A stretch of DNA of 33,625 nt from Rhizophagus sp. LPA8_4_AMF (lineage: Eukaryota > Glomeromycota > Glomeromycetes > Glomerales > Glomeraceae), in assembly GCA_021464525.1 (NCBI GenBank), contig JADRCO010000447.1:1-33625 (forward strand), written 5' to 3'. Below, one piece after another: positions 20,516-33,625 of this stretch; position 1 is the first letter of the stretch; each line of letters begins with the position of its first letter. Made by a program: the position numbers and the translations under genes. The notes beneath the pieces were generated by a model. It was not told the origin of the DNA and did no database searches. It saw nothing but the letters and a program-made list of their open reading frames with translations.

Positions 20516-21869
20516 ATGCCTGGAGCCGCAAGGAATTGTATTCTTATGAGACTTTCCTAATTTTGTTATATTATCAAGTGGATTTTTCGTAAATGTATCA
20601 GATAAAATTTTGTTTTTGCCAAGTATTGAAAATATAGTCAATCAAAAATTTATAAACGAGATATCCTTTTTGTTGATTAGTTATGTGCTAATTTAATGTG
20701 TCAGCGATTCTCATTTAGATATTGATTATTGATTTCATAATAAAAAATTTAATTAAAGTATTATATGGGAAAGTTTCATAGAAGAGAGATACAGCAATCT
20801 CTCTGGACACGAACGAACGTAAGAGTCATGATCCACCACTCACCCATTTTTTAAAAAAGTTGTGATAAGTGTGGATCATGCTTGTTGCTAAGTGCATCAT
20901 TTGGAAAGCCTTCCACAATTTCAGATTTTGAAAGTCTTAACCTTGTTGCCTACATTAGCATACGAGTGAGATTTCAAAAGTGGAATATGGCTTTACCATT
21001 TTTTCTCGTTTCTTTAAATAGGCTCAAAAACTTACAAGGTTCCTCGTCGTCCTTTCGAAAAAGAACGAATTGATCAAGAACTTCAACTAATCGGTGAATA
21101 TGGTCTTCGGAACAAACGTGAAATTTGGCGTGTAGCATACACACTTTCAAACATTCGTCGTGCTGCTCGTGAATTATTAACATTAGATGATAAAGATCCT
21201 CGTCGTTTATTTGAAGGAAATGCCTTGATTAGAAGACTAGTCAGAATTGGAGTATTGGATGAAACTAAGATGAAACTTGATTATGTTTTGGCTTTGAGAA
21301 TAGAAGATTTTTTGGAAAGAAGATTACAAACTCAAGTTTTTAAATTGGGCTTAGCTAAATCAATTCATCATGCTCGTGTTCTCATTAGGCAACGCCATAT
21401 TCGGTACGTTTGAATTTATATAATTTATTTTATAACAATGAGTTGGTAATCCTAAGTGTTTCAAATAGTGTTGGTAAGCAAATAGTCAATATTCCAAGTT
21501 TTATTGTTCGGTAAGTACTATAATAATCATTGGTTAAAGTAATATTGTCCTTTAACGACTATTTATTCGTTTATTTACCGTTCATTTGTTATTTCGATTT
21601 AGCCTCGACTCTCAGAAACATATCGATTTTGCCCTCACTTCGCCTTATGGTAATTTATCATATATATTATTAAATATATTTAGTTATAATTTCTCACATT
21701 CGTAACTTTTTATAGGTGGTGGACGTCCTGGTCGTGTAAAGAGGAAACGTCAACGCTCCGCTACTAAGGGTAAATTATATTAAGAGCACTGTATTAATAA
21801 TTTTTTGTGGTTATTAAACAATTTCCTTGATTTATTCTTGCAGGTAAAGAGGAAGAGGAAGACGAATAA
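20516..21869 (+). CDS. rps9: 40S ribosomal protein uS4 (S9)
   Basis: Six exons: 20516-20537, 21022-21403, 21469-21510, 21603-21649, 21716-21769 and 21844-21869, giving 190 aa. The first exon encodes only MPGAARN plus one base. Joining it to 21022 gives [20 protein letters not shown], as expected for uS4. The S4 RNA-binding domain reads [19 protein letters not shown] with [19 protein letters not shown], followed by [38 protein letters not shown] and an acidic tail EEEEDE. It is a primary-binding protein of the small subunit that helps form the mRNA entry channel and supports decoding accuracy. Intron 1 is 484 bp, the longest in the window, and holds two hairpins. The gene converges on rvb2 with 165 bp between the coding ends. 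Confidence 0.96.
20783..20880 (+). other. two perfect hairpins in uS4 intron 1 (candidate structured RNA)
   Basis: AGAGAGAT (20783-20790) pairs with ATCTCTCT (20797-20804) over a 6-nt loop. CATGATCCAC (20827-20836) pairs with GTGGATCATG (20871-20880), with extra pairing inside (TTTTTT/AAAAAA at 20847-20858). ACACGA, which fits the H-box consensus ANANNA, lies between the two stems, but no ACA follows the second stem at the right distance. The pair might be an intron-encoded RNA, a splicing structure or a MITE remnant. Confidence 0.3.
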
Positions 21870-22034
21870 ACGCAAACTTTGTAATTGATTGACTTTTGGA
21901 GGCAATTGGTCATATAAAGTTTACAAAATATGTAACTTAAATAATCATTCATTAATATATCGTTTTGCATAAATTTTTTAATTTCTATAATCTAAAGTCT
22001 CACAGTCAGTTGATACAAAATAAAATTACAAAGA
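21870..22034. terminator. convergent 3' region of uS4 and rvb2
   Basis: Only 165 bp separate the stop codons of two convergent genes, so both 3' untranslated regions and poly(A) sites must lie or overlap here. It is AT-rich; AATAAT- and ATAAAAT-like hexamers occur on both strands but no single signal stands out. Confidence 0.35.
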
Positions 22035-24189
<2,155 letters not shown>

Positions 24190-24392
24190 ATTGTTTAATT
24201 CAGAAAAACAAAAGCTTCTATAGTTGATTTGATCGTGGAAGAGTCGGTCGTTTTATTAATATTGCGTGTACATGTAGATAATCATTTTTTTCATAATGAC
24301 AAATTTTCACTCCACGTGATCTGTAATAATAAAACGCACACGATTTGACTAAATTCTTGTTGGATTTCTTTTAAATAAAAAAAAGCTTTATA
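24190..24392. promoter_or_regulatory. bidirectional promoter between rvb2 and syf1
   Basis: The inferred rvb2 start (24189, minus) and the syf1 start (24393, plus) are 203 bp apart. The interval includes CCACGTGATC (about 24313-24322, with an E-box core CACGTG) and T-rich tracts. The E-box resembles the one in the eL21/uS4 promoter. Confidence 0.45.
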
Positions 24393-27300
24393 ATGGAAGT
24401 TAACGGCAATGTTGATGAAAACCAAGGGTTTTATATGATTGTAAGTGGGAAATCCTTCACATTATATGTTCAAGATCTAAAATTTCTCATTTTTAATTAA
24501 AATTTAGATTTGAAATTTATTGTGTATAGGAAGAACTTGATATTCCTTTTGAAGAAGAAATTTTACGCAATCCTTATACATTAAAATCATGGCTTCGATA
24601 CATCGACCATAAATCTGAACAACAATTGTCACAACAAATTTTTGTTTATGAGCGTGCTCTCAAAGAGTTACCTGGTTCTTACAAATTGTGGAAACAATAC
24701 TTAGATCTTCGAAGAGAACACGTTCAAGAGTTAAATCCTGTTAGATTTGAAAAAGAATATTTGAAAGTTAACAATTGTTTTGAAAGAGCATTGGTCTTGT
24801 TACATAAGGTAAATATAAGTATATGATAGCTTCGGATCTATTAGTTTTCCGTGTTTATGCTGACTTTTTTTGTAATTTATTAGATGCCTCGAATTTGGTT
24901 AGATTATTGTAGCTTTATGATGAATCAATGTAGAGTTACAAAAACACGTAGAATCTTTGATCGAGCATTAAAAGCATTACCAATTACACAACATCCAAGA
25001 ATTTGGGAGTTATATTTAAAATTTGCCAGGTCGGTGGGAGGTGAAACAGCAATTCGATTATATCGAAGGTATCTTAAGGTGAGATTGACATTCTCTTTTA
25101 TACTTAAATTTGTTCATGATTACGTTATGTTAGCAATTATTGGAAGGTTGTAAATTATGGTGGGTCCAATATTACGACACGGTTTGCCAATCATTAAGGA
25201 ACTATTATGGCAAAGGATTACAAAACTGACTATCGTTTTGTGAAGATGGACCCACTGCAACAATAGATGATATACTATCATTCCGGCAAGAAACATTTGC
25301 TCACTATATAGCATAAATCTCATCATAGTTGGAACCAGACCGTGTTGAAGAATATATCGAGTTATTATTATCACTCAATCGATACGATGAGGCTGCTAAA
25401 CGACTTGCTCAGACTGTCAATAACGATCGGTTCCAATCAATGTTCGGCAAATCTAACTATCAACTGTGGATGGAACTTTGCGATTTGATCTGTGAACATC
25501 CACATGAAATTAAAAGCTTAAAAGTTGAACCTATTATAAGAAGTGGAATCCGTAGATTTACCGATCAAGTCGGAAGATTATGGAATTCCTTAGCAAATTA
25601 TTGGATCAAATTGGGACATTTTGAAAAGGTTTCTTTTTTTACTATAAAACATTCAATTGTTATTATTTTATTTGCTTTTTTATTTAAATTTGTTTAATAT
25701 ATAGGCAAGAGATGTATTTGAAGAGGGTATTAGCACTGTAATGACTGTCAGAGATTTTACACAGATATTTGATACTTATGCGAAGGCCGAAGAAACCGTC
25801 ATTGAAAGAAAAATGGAAGAAGCAGCGGAGAGGGCGGAAGAAGGAATGGATGATCCAAAAGCTGATTTAGAATTAGATCTAAGGTTGATGCGATTTGAAC
25901 AATTAATGGATCGTAGACCTTTTTTGGTGAATGACGTTTTGTTGAGACAGAACCCAAATAATGTCCATGAATGGGAAAAAAGGGTGGCATTATGGAAGGA
26001 CAACAATACTAAGGTTATTTTTATTTAAGATTATTACCAACAATTTTAATACCTTGTTGGCATTTAATTTATTATATTTAGCGTTTAGGTTGTTGAGACA
26101 TATACAAAAGCGATGAGAACTATTGACCCGAAAAAAGCAACTGGCAAATTTCATGTGTTATGGACGAACTTTGCAAAATTCTACGAACAGGGTGGTGACA
26201 TTGAGAATGCTCGAACAATCTTTGAAAAAGCTACACATGTTGACTTTAAAAACGTTAATGACTTGGCTGCGTTATGGTGTGAATATGCAGAGATGGAGCT
26301 ACGACTTGAGTACGTGAATATATATTTTATGCGGATAAGAATAAATAATTACGTTATTCACTTATTATAACTTCCTTAAAGAAATTACAACAAAGCCTTA
26401 GATGTTATGGGTCGTGCAACAGTTCCTCCTCGAAATCCAAATGTGGATTTCCGTGATGAGGTTAGTGATATAATAATACGAAATACAATATTGTGTGTAT
26501 TAATTCGAATTAATTTATGTTTGATAGAGTTTACCGGTTCAACTACGCGTTTTTAAATCAATAAAGTTGTGGTCATTTTACGTCGATCTTGAAGAAAGTA
26601 TTGGCACGATAGAATCTACTAGAGCAGTATATGATCGAATATTAGAATTGAAGATCGCTAATCCTCAAATAATCATTAATTATGCGAATTTTCTAGAAGA
26701 GAATAAATATTATGAAGAAAGTTTTAAGGTATTTTACGATTAAAGCATATTTCCAAATACGGTATTTGTAACCCGTTACATTAAAATATTTTATATTAGG
26801 TTTATGAACGAGGCGTAGAACTTTTCAATTATCCAATTTCATTCGAGATTTGGAATGTATATTTGACAAAGTTTATTAATAGATATGTACGGATAATTTT
26901 TTTTTTTTTATTATTATTATATTTAAGTAGATGTTTTATTTTGATTAAATATTTTCTCAATTTAAGGGAGGTCTCAAGTTAGAACGTGCTAGAGATCTGT
27001 TTGAACAAGCCCTTGAAAAGTGCCCTCCCAAATATGCCAAGCCCTTATATCTTATGTATGGTAAATTAGAAGAGGACTATGGTTTAGCACGACACGCGAT
27101 GCGTATTTATGATCGTGCAACCAGATCAGTATCTGATGAAGATCGATTCGAGGTAATTTCAATTTCAACTGACGGAAGATCCGTTACTCATAACGTCATG
27201 TATTAATCTAATAACCTGTTCATTTTAAGATGTTCAACTTTTATATTGCCAAAGCGAGTGCTAACTTTGGTGTAACTTATACTCGTGAAATTTATGAACG

Positions 27301-28047
27301 GGCAATCGAAGTTTTACCCGATAAAGAAGCTAAAGATATGTCATTGAAATATGCTGAATTGGAACGTAAACTAGGGGAAATTGATAGAGCAAGAGCGTTA
27401 TATGCTCACGCATCTCAATTTTGTGATCCAAGGGTTTGTAATCATTATTTGTTTAATTTTGAAGAGGCTCTAATACTAATTAGCAATTTATTCATAGACG
27501 GTACCATCTTTCTGGCAAACGTGGCATGACTTTGAAGTCAAGCATGGCAACGAAGATACATTTAAAGAAATGCTTCGAATCAAGCGAAGTGTACAAGCTC
27601 AATATAATACAGAGGTACGATACATGAACTCATTTATAATGATAGAAAATCAAATATAATGTTATTTTTCTTTTAATTATTCCAGGTTAATTTTATATCC
27701 GCCCAAATACTTGCTACTAGACAAGCTCAACAGAGTGGTCAAGTGCAAGGAGTACCTTCAAATGGATCATCTGTTTCTGAAGTTTCAGTACCAGAGACTT
27801 CTAATGCAATGCAAATTGCGGAACAAGAAGCCATGCAAACTAAAGCAAACCTAACTTCCGTTTCTAAATCAATGACATTTGTTCCGTGCGTATACGATTT
27901 GTTTAAGTCATTGTAAATATTAATTAAATTATTAACCATGCATATTGCAATTTCTTTAGTTCTTCTACGCAAGTAAATAAGGAGAATGTATCCTCTAATC
28001 CATCGAATCCCGACGAAATAACTATGGACATGGATGATGATCTGTGA
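24393..28047 (+). CDS. syf1: pre-mRNA splicing factor Syf1/XAB2 (HAT repeats)
   Basis: Fourteen exons: 24393-24440, 24530-24808, 24884-25078, 25329-25628, 25705-26013, 26089-26309, 26382-26460, 26528-26728, 26800-26886, 26967-27152, 27230-27433, 27498-27614, 27686-27885 and 27960-28047, giving 837 aa, close to human XAB2 (855). Syf1 is a scaffold of the Prp19-associated NineTeen/IBC complex of the spliceosome; XAB2 also acts in transcription-coupled repair. Half-a-TPR (HAT) repeats run through nearly the whole protein: [58 protein letters not shown]-type [17 protein letters not shown], and [18 protein letters not shown] near the end. The C-terminal 100 residues are low complexity and end in an acidic MDMDDDL. 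Several introns begin GTT rather than GTA or GTG. Intron 3 (25079-25328) is about three times longer than the others and contains a long inverted repeat. Confidence 0.95.
25160..25255. repeat. inverted repeat inside syf1 intron 3
   Basis: GTGGGTCCA (25160-25168) pairs exactly with TGGACCCAC (25247-25255), and within it TTTGCCA (25183-25189) pairs with TGGCAAA (25208-25214), with weaker matching between. The nested hairpin fills most of the unusually long 250-bp intron. A decayed MITE is the simplest explanation. Confidence 0.5.
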
Positions 28048-29170
28048 AATTATCATATCTTATTACGAAAATTTTTTCTGAATAAATGAATAATGATTTA
28101 TTATCTTGTAGTGCTTTGCAAAATCAGCTATTTAACTTGAAAAAAGTTACAAAATGCGTCATGTCATATAAAATGAATGAAATAATATAGATCTTTTATC
28201 TTTTTAGACAATTTGAAGATTAATTAAAAAAAAAATTTGGTATATCAAGTATATTCCAACATGATTATAAAATTTTTAAAAATATATATTCACATATTTT
28301 CGTTTATTATACTTGATTTTTTTTTTGTTTGGAAGGATTTTTTTTTTTTTTTTGAAGAAATGAATAATACTAATTGCTATTGCTAAGTGAATTATTTGAT
28401 ATATATGTATATATATATATTTTTTTAAAAATATATTGGAAAGAAGTAATAGCTACTAATACTAAAAAAAGAGAAAAATACAAGAGATAGTGAAAGAAAA
28501 AATAAAGTACAGAGTGAAGTATAATAATTGTATAAAGTTCGAAATATTTTGTTTATATGTTAGGATATAAAAAAATTGCAAAGGGAAGTATAATAATTTT
28601 TTTTGTGTATAAATACAACGAGGGAAAGAAAAAAAAGAAAAAAAGAAAAAAAAAATACAGAACATATAATTATTTCTATGTTCCGAATGCACATCATTAC
28701 AAGATGTGAAAATTTTAACATGTAAAGGAAAAAAGTATTTCTACAGGTAGTTAAACTATAAAGGGAAAATGAAAAAAGAAAAAAAATGAAAAATTACAGA
28801 AAGAATTTTTTTTTTTGTAATTTATAAATTGTGCTAAAGTTTTAAAGAATAATATCTTTGTGAGGACAAATAATACATGTAAGCTACTATCATTACAAAA
28901 CAGCTATTTTTTCACAAAGGAATCACAAATACATTTTGTATAAGAGTGTAAACATGAGAGGCGTTTGTTGTATATATATGATACAAGTTATATCCGCCAC
29001 GCAAGTCTAATGAAAAAAAAAAATACAAGTCATAATATAATAAATGGGAATGAATATAAAGTGTGAAAGAACCACACGTCATGACTCCCTCCAAAATATA
29101 ATAATATAATAAAAGTAAATATATATAAATATATATAAAATTGGGAAAAAAATAAATCTCTTTTTCGTCA
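28048..29170. other. AT-rich convergent intergenic region with poly(A)/poly(T) and purine tracts
   Basis: This 1.1-kb gap lies between the stops of syf1 (plus) and the PUF gene (minus). It is dominated by homopolymer runs, a TA repeat (about 28398-28424) and a purine-only tract (about 28617-28657, A and G). No frame shows family resemblance; the lysine/phenylalanine-rich open frames are products of the base composition. It should contain both 3' untranslated regions. Confidence 0.55.
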
Positions 29171-32100
29171 TTAAATGTAACGGAAACCTGGTGTTGTATA
29201 ATCGTTCATACCAATTATACTACCATTCATGTTGCTACTAAAATTTCCGGTAAAATTACCAAGATTACTCAAACCATGCAACGGTAATCCTAGCATATTA
29301 AGCGAACTCAACGCCTGCATTTGTTGTTGTTCGCGGTGAAGTTTCCCTTGGATGCGTTTGCCATACGGTGTATTACGAATAGCAGGTAAAAGAGGTCGAA
29401 TGCATTCAATTAACTACAATAATTATAATAATTACATATTAACAAAATTTATAAACACAATAGCTAAAAAGATGACAAATTATCACAATCACCTACTTGA
29501 GCGCGTTGAATCGGGTCAGCATAATCTAAGGATGTCTGAACTACATAATTAGCATATGAATCACGTAGCAATTTGTCCAGTTGATTCCAGTTGAGCATCT
29601 CGTCAATCAAGAATTTTCGTGTCTCTGGTTCCGCAACCCTTATACACTAATTGGACGAACAAATATTTAATCATAAATTATATAACTGTGTTATATAACT
29701 CGATCAATTTAAAAAAGTTTTAATTTACCTTTTCCATTACGTTTGAACTAAACTTTTGCACAGATAACGAACATACGTTACCAATGAATTTTCGAATAAG
29801 AGAATCTGTGAATCGATTGTCGCCAAGATCTAAAACGTATTGAACAACGTAATTGCCGAATGGATCCTAAAAAAAAATAGATACAACATTTTAAACCTAA
29901 AAAAAAAAACCTTTGAAATTAAATAACGCAAGACATCAATTATTATTACCTGCACTAATGTAAGAGCATTATATGTAATCTCCGTAACAAGTTGAATTTT
30001 TTGAGTTTCTGAGGCATGATCAATACAACGTTGTAGTACACAGCATCCATGACGGTGTGTTGCTACCTCGATACAATTCTTGCTTATGATGTTGTAAATG
30101 AACTACATAAAAAATGTGTATATACGTCAAACTATGAATATTTAGATTATAATTATTCGACATGAATAATTTATACTTACTTGATTGTCTTCAGAACCCA
30201 AGCGATTCAAACATTTTTGAATAACGTGATTGCCGTTCAAGTCTTTTATTAAGGTCACAACGTTGGGGTTAAGAGCGGCTATCACCATACGAATCTGTTT
30301 TTTAATTACGTAACCATTTGAATGGAACTGTCGTTATGTAAATCTTATGATATAAAAATGTTAACCAATCTTTTAAGAAATAACCAAAGAAATCAAAATA
30401 CCTGTTGGGGTGTTGATAGGAACTCTATCATTTTCTGAACAGCACGAGTACCGTGCATATTTAATGAAATGTTTACTAATTCCGGTGCCACGGTCTCAAT
30501 AATTATAGTTCGTTGGTCATCATTACAATATTCGAGAAGTTTTTGGCAAAGATAATTACCAAAGGGATCTAATATTTATGGAAATTGAATCAGTGAGGAC
30601 ATATTCAAACGTTTAAAGTTTTAATAGGAATATCTAAAAATTTACCTGTCATGAGTTCAACGAAGTGACTAAAGACTTCATTGAATATCATTCCGATATA
30701 TTGTTCATTTTTCTCTTCAAGTTTCTTTTGAAGGTATCTACATCCATGCTGATCCTTACAAAAAGAGTATATCTCACCAACTAAGTCCTCTAGCATAATA
30801 CCAGCAAATCTGTTAACTATTAATTAAATATGTAAAACATTTTTTTTTAAAAAAAATTATTTTCTTAAATAATATTTAAATTGCTCAATTACATCATTAA
30901 ATATTAAATTTACCTTCGAGATCACCGCTCATCCTTTTCTGATTCATTTTGGAAAGAGATAAAATGCTATTCGGATGTACCAATCTCATACTATTGAGGT
31001 TTGCTAAATTTTGGTTGTAATTATATCCGGTTGCTGAAGGTAACAAATTTCCGTATTGACTATAATAAGCGACTCCTTGATATCCCACCATTTGAGATGT
31101 TGCATTCATATTGGCTTGTCCTGATCCATTAAACGTATGTGTGTGCGAGTAAGAACATCGCTCTCCGCGTTGACAATATCCTTGTTGATAGAAACGACAA
31201 ACTGTGTTGCCAGTAATATCTCCAGCAGTAGTGACATTTGGTAATTGAACAGAATGACTAATTTGATTGTCCGTTTCTAAAAGTATATCATTAGCAGCAC
31301 TTGTATTAAAATTTGCCGAACGACAACCAAGTAATCTAGTTGCACTAGCTAAATTTGGAGTTGAATATGACGATGACAGTTTTGGTACTCGTTGTGATTT
31401 TGAAATTAATACGTTATTGTTATTATCTATGTTTAAATTGTCCAATTTCTTTCTATCACTTGCATATGACATTCCACTCGAAATATTTACATTATTAGCA
31501 GACATGTTTGTGCTAACTGTGGAAGTTGGGATTGTTTTTTTGTTTGAAGCTTGAGTCTCTGAAAGTAAAGGACCTAATTGAACCTTATTGGAACGTAATT
31601 GACAATTATCACCTTCTCTTGGTTTTTGACAGAACGCGAATGAATCCACACAACGATGACGTGGTGTGGATTGGGGTAATGGTGCAAGATCAAGAGCTGC
31701 AGAACATGCGGACAACTGAAAATAATAAAAATATATATTAAGCCAGCATGTAAAAAAAAAGATCGAAAAAAATGATGAATAAGAAAATAAATACCATTCC
31801 TGGGTAACTGTCCCTACGAATCAATACTGGAAACAAGTCATCATCTGTATTCATTTGTAAATATCGACAAACGTATGAAGACGACGACGTAGAAGGATTC
31901 GTACCTTCTTCATCAAGTAAAAAGTTCCCGTTAAATTGAGGGAATATCGAGTTATCATTATTAGATGCTGTCGCGTCCCTATGTTGTGGTGATGGACCTT
32001 GTAGTCCAACAGAAGTGTGTATGAAATCTTTCCTATTAATTAACATTAATAAAGGAAAAAAAGAAACCCACACGAACACACGATTAACAAATAAGTCATA

Positions 32101-33494
32101 ATGAAAAAAGATCATGAGAAATGATGATAAATTACATAAAATCTGATCATCTCTAAAATAAAATCATATAGAAACATACTTAACATTCTCAGAAATCTCA
32201 TCTTTCTTGTTCAATCTCTCACCACCGCTATGACCTTTTGTATTATTAGCATTATGTGAAGCATCACTATGATCACTGTGATAACCACCTACTTCACCAT
32301 TCTCATCATATGGAACTACACTTGGAAGTGTTAAATGAGTTCCTTTACCACTGTTACTTGGAGGTCCCCAACCGGGATGAATAGGATACAGTCCTCCAGG
32401 ATACGAAGGAGCCTCTGGTGATTCATTCGAATTGCGTCGAGAATTCGGAACAGATCGGGATGAAGTGTTTGATCTCTGCTGAACATCGGTATTAGGCAAT
32501 GATTCAGAGTGAAGGGAATCAAATTGATTTGTATTTGTAGTTAGATTTCCTGATACAGTATTTAATCTCGGCATCGTGTTGGATCGAGCACGAGTATCAT
32601 TCGTTATTAAAGAAGGAGGAGTATTTGGTGCGCTCGCGCTTACAGCTGATATACTAACACTCTGCGATTGACTTTCTAGCAAATCTTGTTCTTCTTTAAG
32701 CTGTTGAAGGTCGAGCATTTTCATTTTTGTTTCAAACAACTGGCGCTGTTCGTAGCGTTGACGTTCGTATTCTATTCGTTTCTGCTCTAACCGTTTCTGT
32801 TCCAGATTAGTGAGAGAATTTTTTAAAAAATGTTAGAATAAAATGTAGATTAATTATAAGAATTATGAATAAAAATTTACAGTCAACTTCCAAATAAAGC
32901 TGACATTATGATTTGTTAATTATGACATTGACTATATATTAGGTTAATGATAATACATTTATTTGTGATAGTCATACTTTAAAAATGATCACAGAAGCAC
33001 AATTGAGCGTTTGTTTACATTAGTTTAATTTTAAAATTGTTACATACCCCTGTACTTGAATTTTCCGATTCCGATATATTATTATTCGAAATATTTAAAG
33101 AGGAAGCCGCAGCAACTAATAAATTCAATGATCCTCGATCATTATTGTCAAGAGAACTACGCTCTATATGCATTTCCGCACTAAGTCTATCACGATTAGA
33201 TGATAAAGTTGGATGATGAAGATGAGATTGAAGATTGTTCATATTGTGATTTCCATTAAAACTCCGTTGACGTTGAATGTGACGAAAATCTTGATTTTCT
33301 CGCGTTTCTGACGTAGTTGAATTATTATTGAGTGAAGTAGTTAAATAAGATGATGAACTTGTATTCGTTCTTTTATCTGTTGTTGATTGTATTGATTTAG
33401 TATGATGATATTCTTTGGAGAATAAAAGATTATGATGTGGGAAAAGATCACTTGTACGTGAAAGAGCAGCAACGCTCGTTGGTTCTGGTGACAT
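29171..33494 (-). CDS. PUF (Pumilio) RNA-binding protein with a CCCH zinc finger
   Basis: Eleven exons on the minus strand: 33048-33494, 32180-32796, 31795-32032, 30914-31715, 30646-30816, 30402-30568, 30181-30294, 29950-30102, 29729-29866, 29497-29646 and 29171-29413, giving 1079 aa. A low-complexity Ser/Asn-rich N-terminal region contains a charged helix (KRLEQKRIEYERQRYEQRQL, about 150-180). A CCCH finger of C-x7-C-x5-C-x3-H spacing (CRFYQQGYCQRGERCSYSH) sits at 607-625. The Pumilio domain (about 702-1025) has eight repeats whose base-contact cores read HGCRYLQ, FGNYLCQ, HGTRAVQ, NGNHVIQ, HGCCVLQ, FGNYVVQ, FSSNVMEK and YANYVVQ. By the known PUF code this set predicts a UGUAUAUA-type target. 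PUF proteins bind mRNA 3' untranslated regions and usually repress or localise them. The last segment IRPLLPAIRNTPYGKRIQGK closes the domain. The exon 1-2 boundary lies in a 251-bp intron and is the least certain. Confidence 0.9.
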
Positions 33495-33625
33495 TTTTGG
33501 AGATGATTATTGGAATTTTATTGTTTGACAAATAAAATAAGTTTCTGGATCTCTCTCTTTTCGTCTAAAAAACTATTTTTTAAAAAAAAGAAAAAAAAAA
33601 AAAAGTAAAAAATAAAAAAAAATAA
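33495..33625 (-). promoter_or_regulatory. upstream region of the PUF gene (window edge)
   Basis: The bases before the PUF start codon contain a pyrimidine stretch on the plus strand (CTCTCTCTTTTCGTC, about 33551-33565) and long A tracts up to the window end. This is probably 5' untranslated region or proximal promoter. Upstream exons beyond the window cannot be excluded. Confidence 0.4.

Noticed and set aside
20538-21021. Box C/D snoRNA in uS4 intron 1
   Set aside because: GTGATAA- and TTGATTA-like partial C boxes occur, but no CTGA D box at a suitable distance and no terminal stem were found.
28406-28976. TGTATATA sites (28406, 28969) as autoregulatory targets of the PUF gene
   Set aside because: They are on the plus strand, while the PUF mRNA is transcribed from the minus strand. 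They would only matter if the syf1 transcript extended that far, and the region is TA-rich anyway.

Overview
The window is AT-rich nuclear DNA of a fungus. The host genes carry many short GT-AG introns (mostly about 55-90 bp) and give full-length fungal-type proteins once spliced. The gene complement (Mip1, Arh1, Rvb2, Syf1, Cwc21, eL21, uS4, a PUF protein), the presence of an SMG8 homologue, and the mixture of pogo/Tigger, hAT-like and IS607 elements suggest an early-diverging lineage, most likely Glomeromycotina (Rhizophagus-like). The species is an inference and was not checked by any search. All gene models below were built by hand from splice sites and reading phase. For each model the exon lengths sum to a multiple of three.

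Layout. 1-2958: gene-poor, with an ATCCG-rich repeat, a decayed pogo/Tigger transposon on the minus strand (about 530-1765) and AT-rich DNA. 2959-6300 (minus): two spliceosome genes in tandem, a Cwc21/SRRM2-type SR protein and a U2B''/U1A-type two-RRM protein. 6452-8204 (plus): mitochondrial NADPH-adrenodoxin reductase (Arh1), divergent from the RRM gene across only 151 bp. 9394-10307 (plus): CENP-H-like kinetochore protein. 10613-14092 (plus): mitochondrial DNA polymerase gamma (Mip1). 14260-16786 (minus): SMG8, a subunit of the SMG1 nonsense-mediated decay kinase complex, which lacks its usual C-terminal third. 17170-19310 (plus): an IS607-type transposon with a serine recombinase (tnpA) pseudogene and a Fanzor/TnpB nuclease pseudogene, the latter interrupted by a hAT-like MITE with an 8-bp target duplication. 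19547-20175 (minus) and 20516-21869 (plus): divergent ribosomal protein genes eL21 and uS4. 22035-24189 (minus): RuvB-like helicase Rvb2. 24393-28047 (plus): splicing factor Syf1/XAB2. 28048-29170: AT-rich convergent gap. 29171-33494 (minus): an eight-repeat PUF protein with an upstream CCCH zinc finger.

Themes. Five of the ten host genes act on RNA (Cwc21, U2B'', SMG8, Syf1, PUF) and two more encode ribosomal proteins. Three divergent pairs share short bidirectional promoters: U2B''/Arh1 (151 bp), eL21/uS4 (340 bp) and Rvb2/Syf1 (203 bp). The most unusual content is the IS607 element, a prokaryotic-type transposon in a eukaryotic chromosome carrying a relative of the RNA-guided TnpB nucleases. 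It is decayed, but its recombinase reads through in one frame and the three RuvC acidic residues of the nuclease are still recognisable. No tRNA, rRNA, CRISPR array or capsid- or envelope-bearing element was seen.
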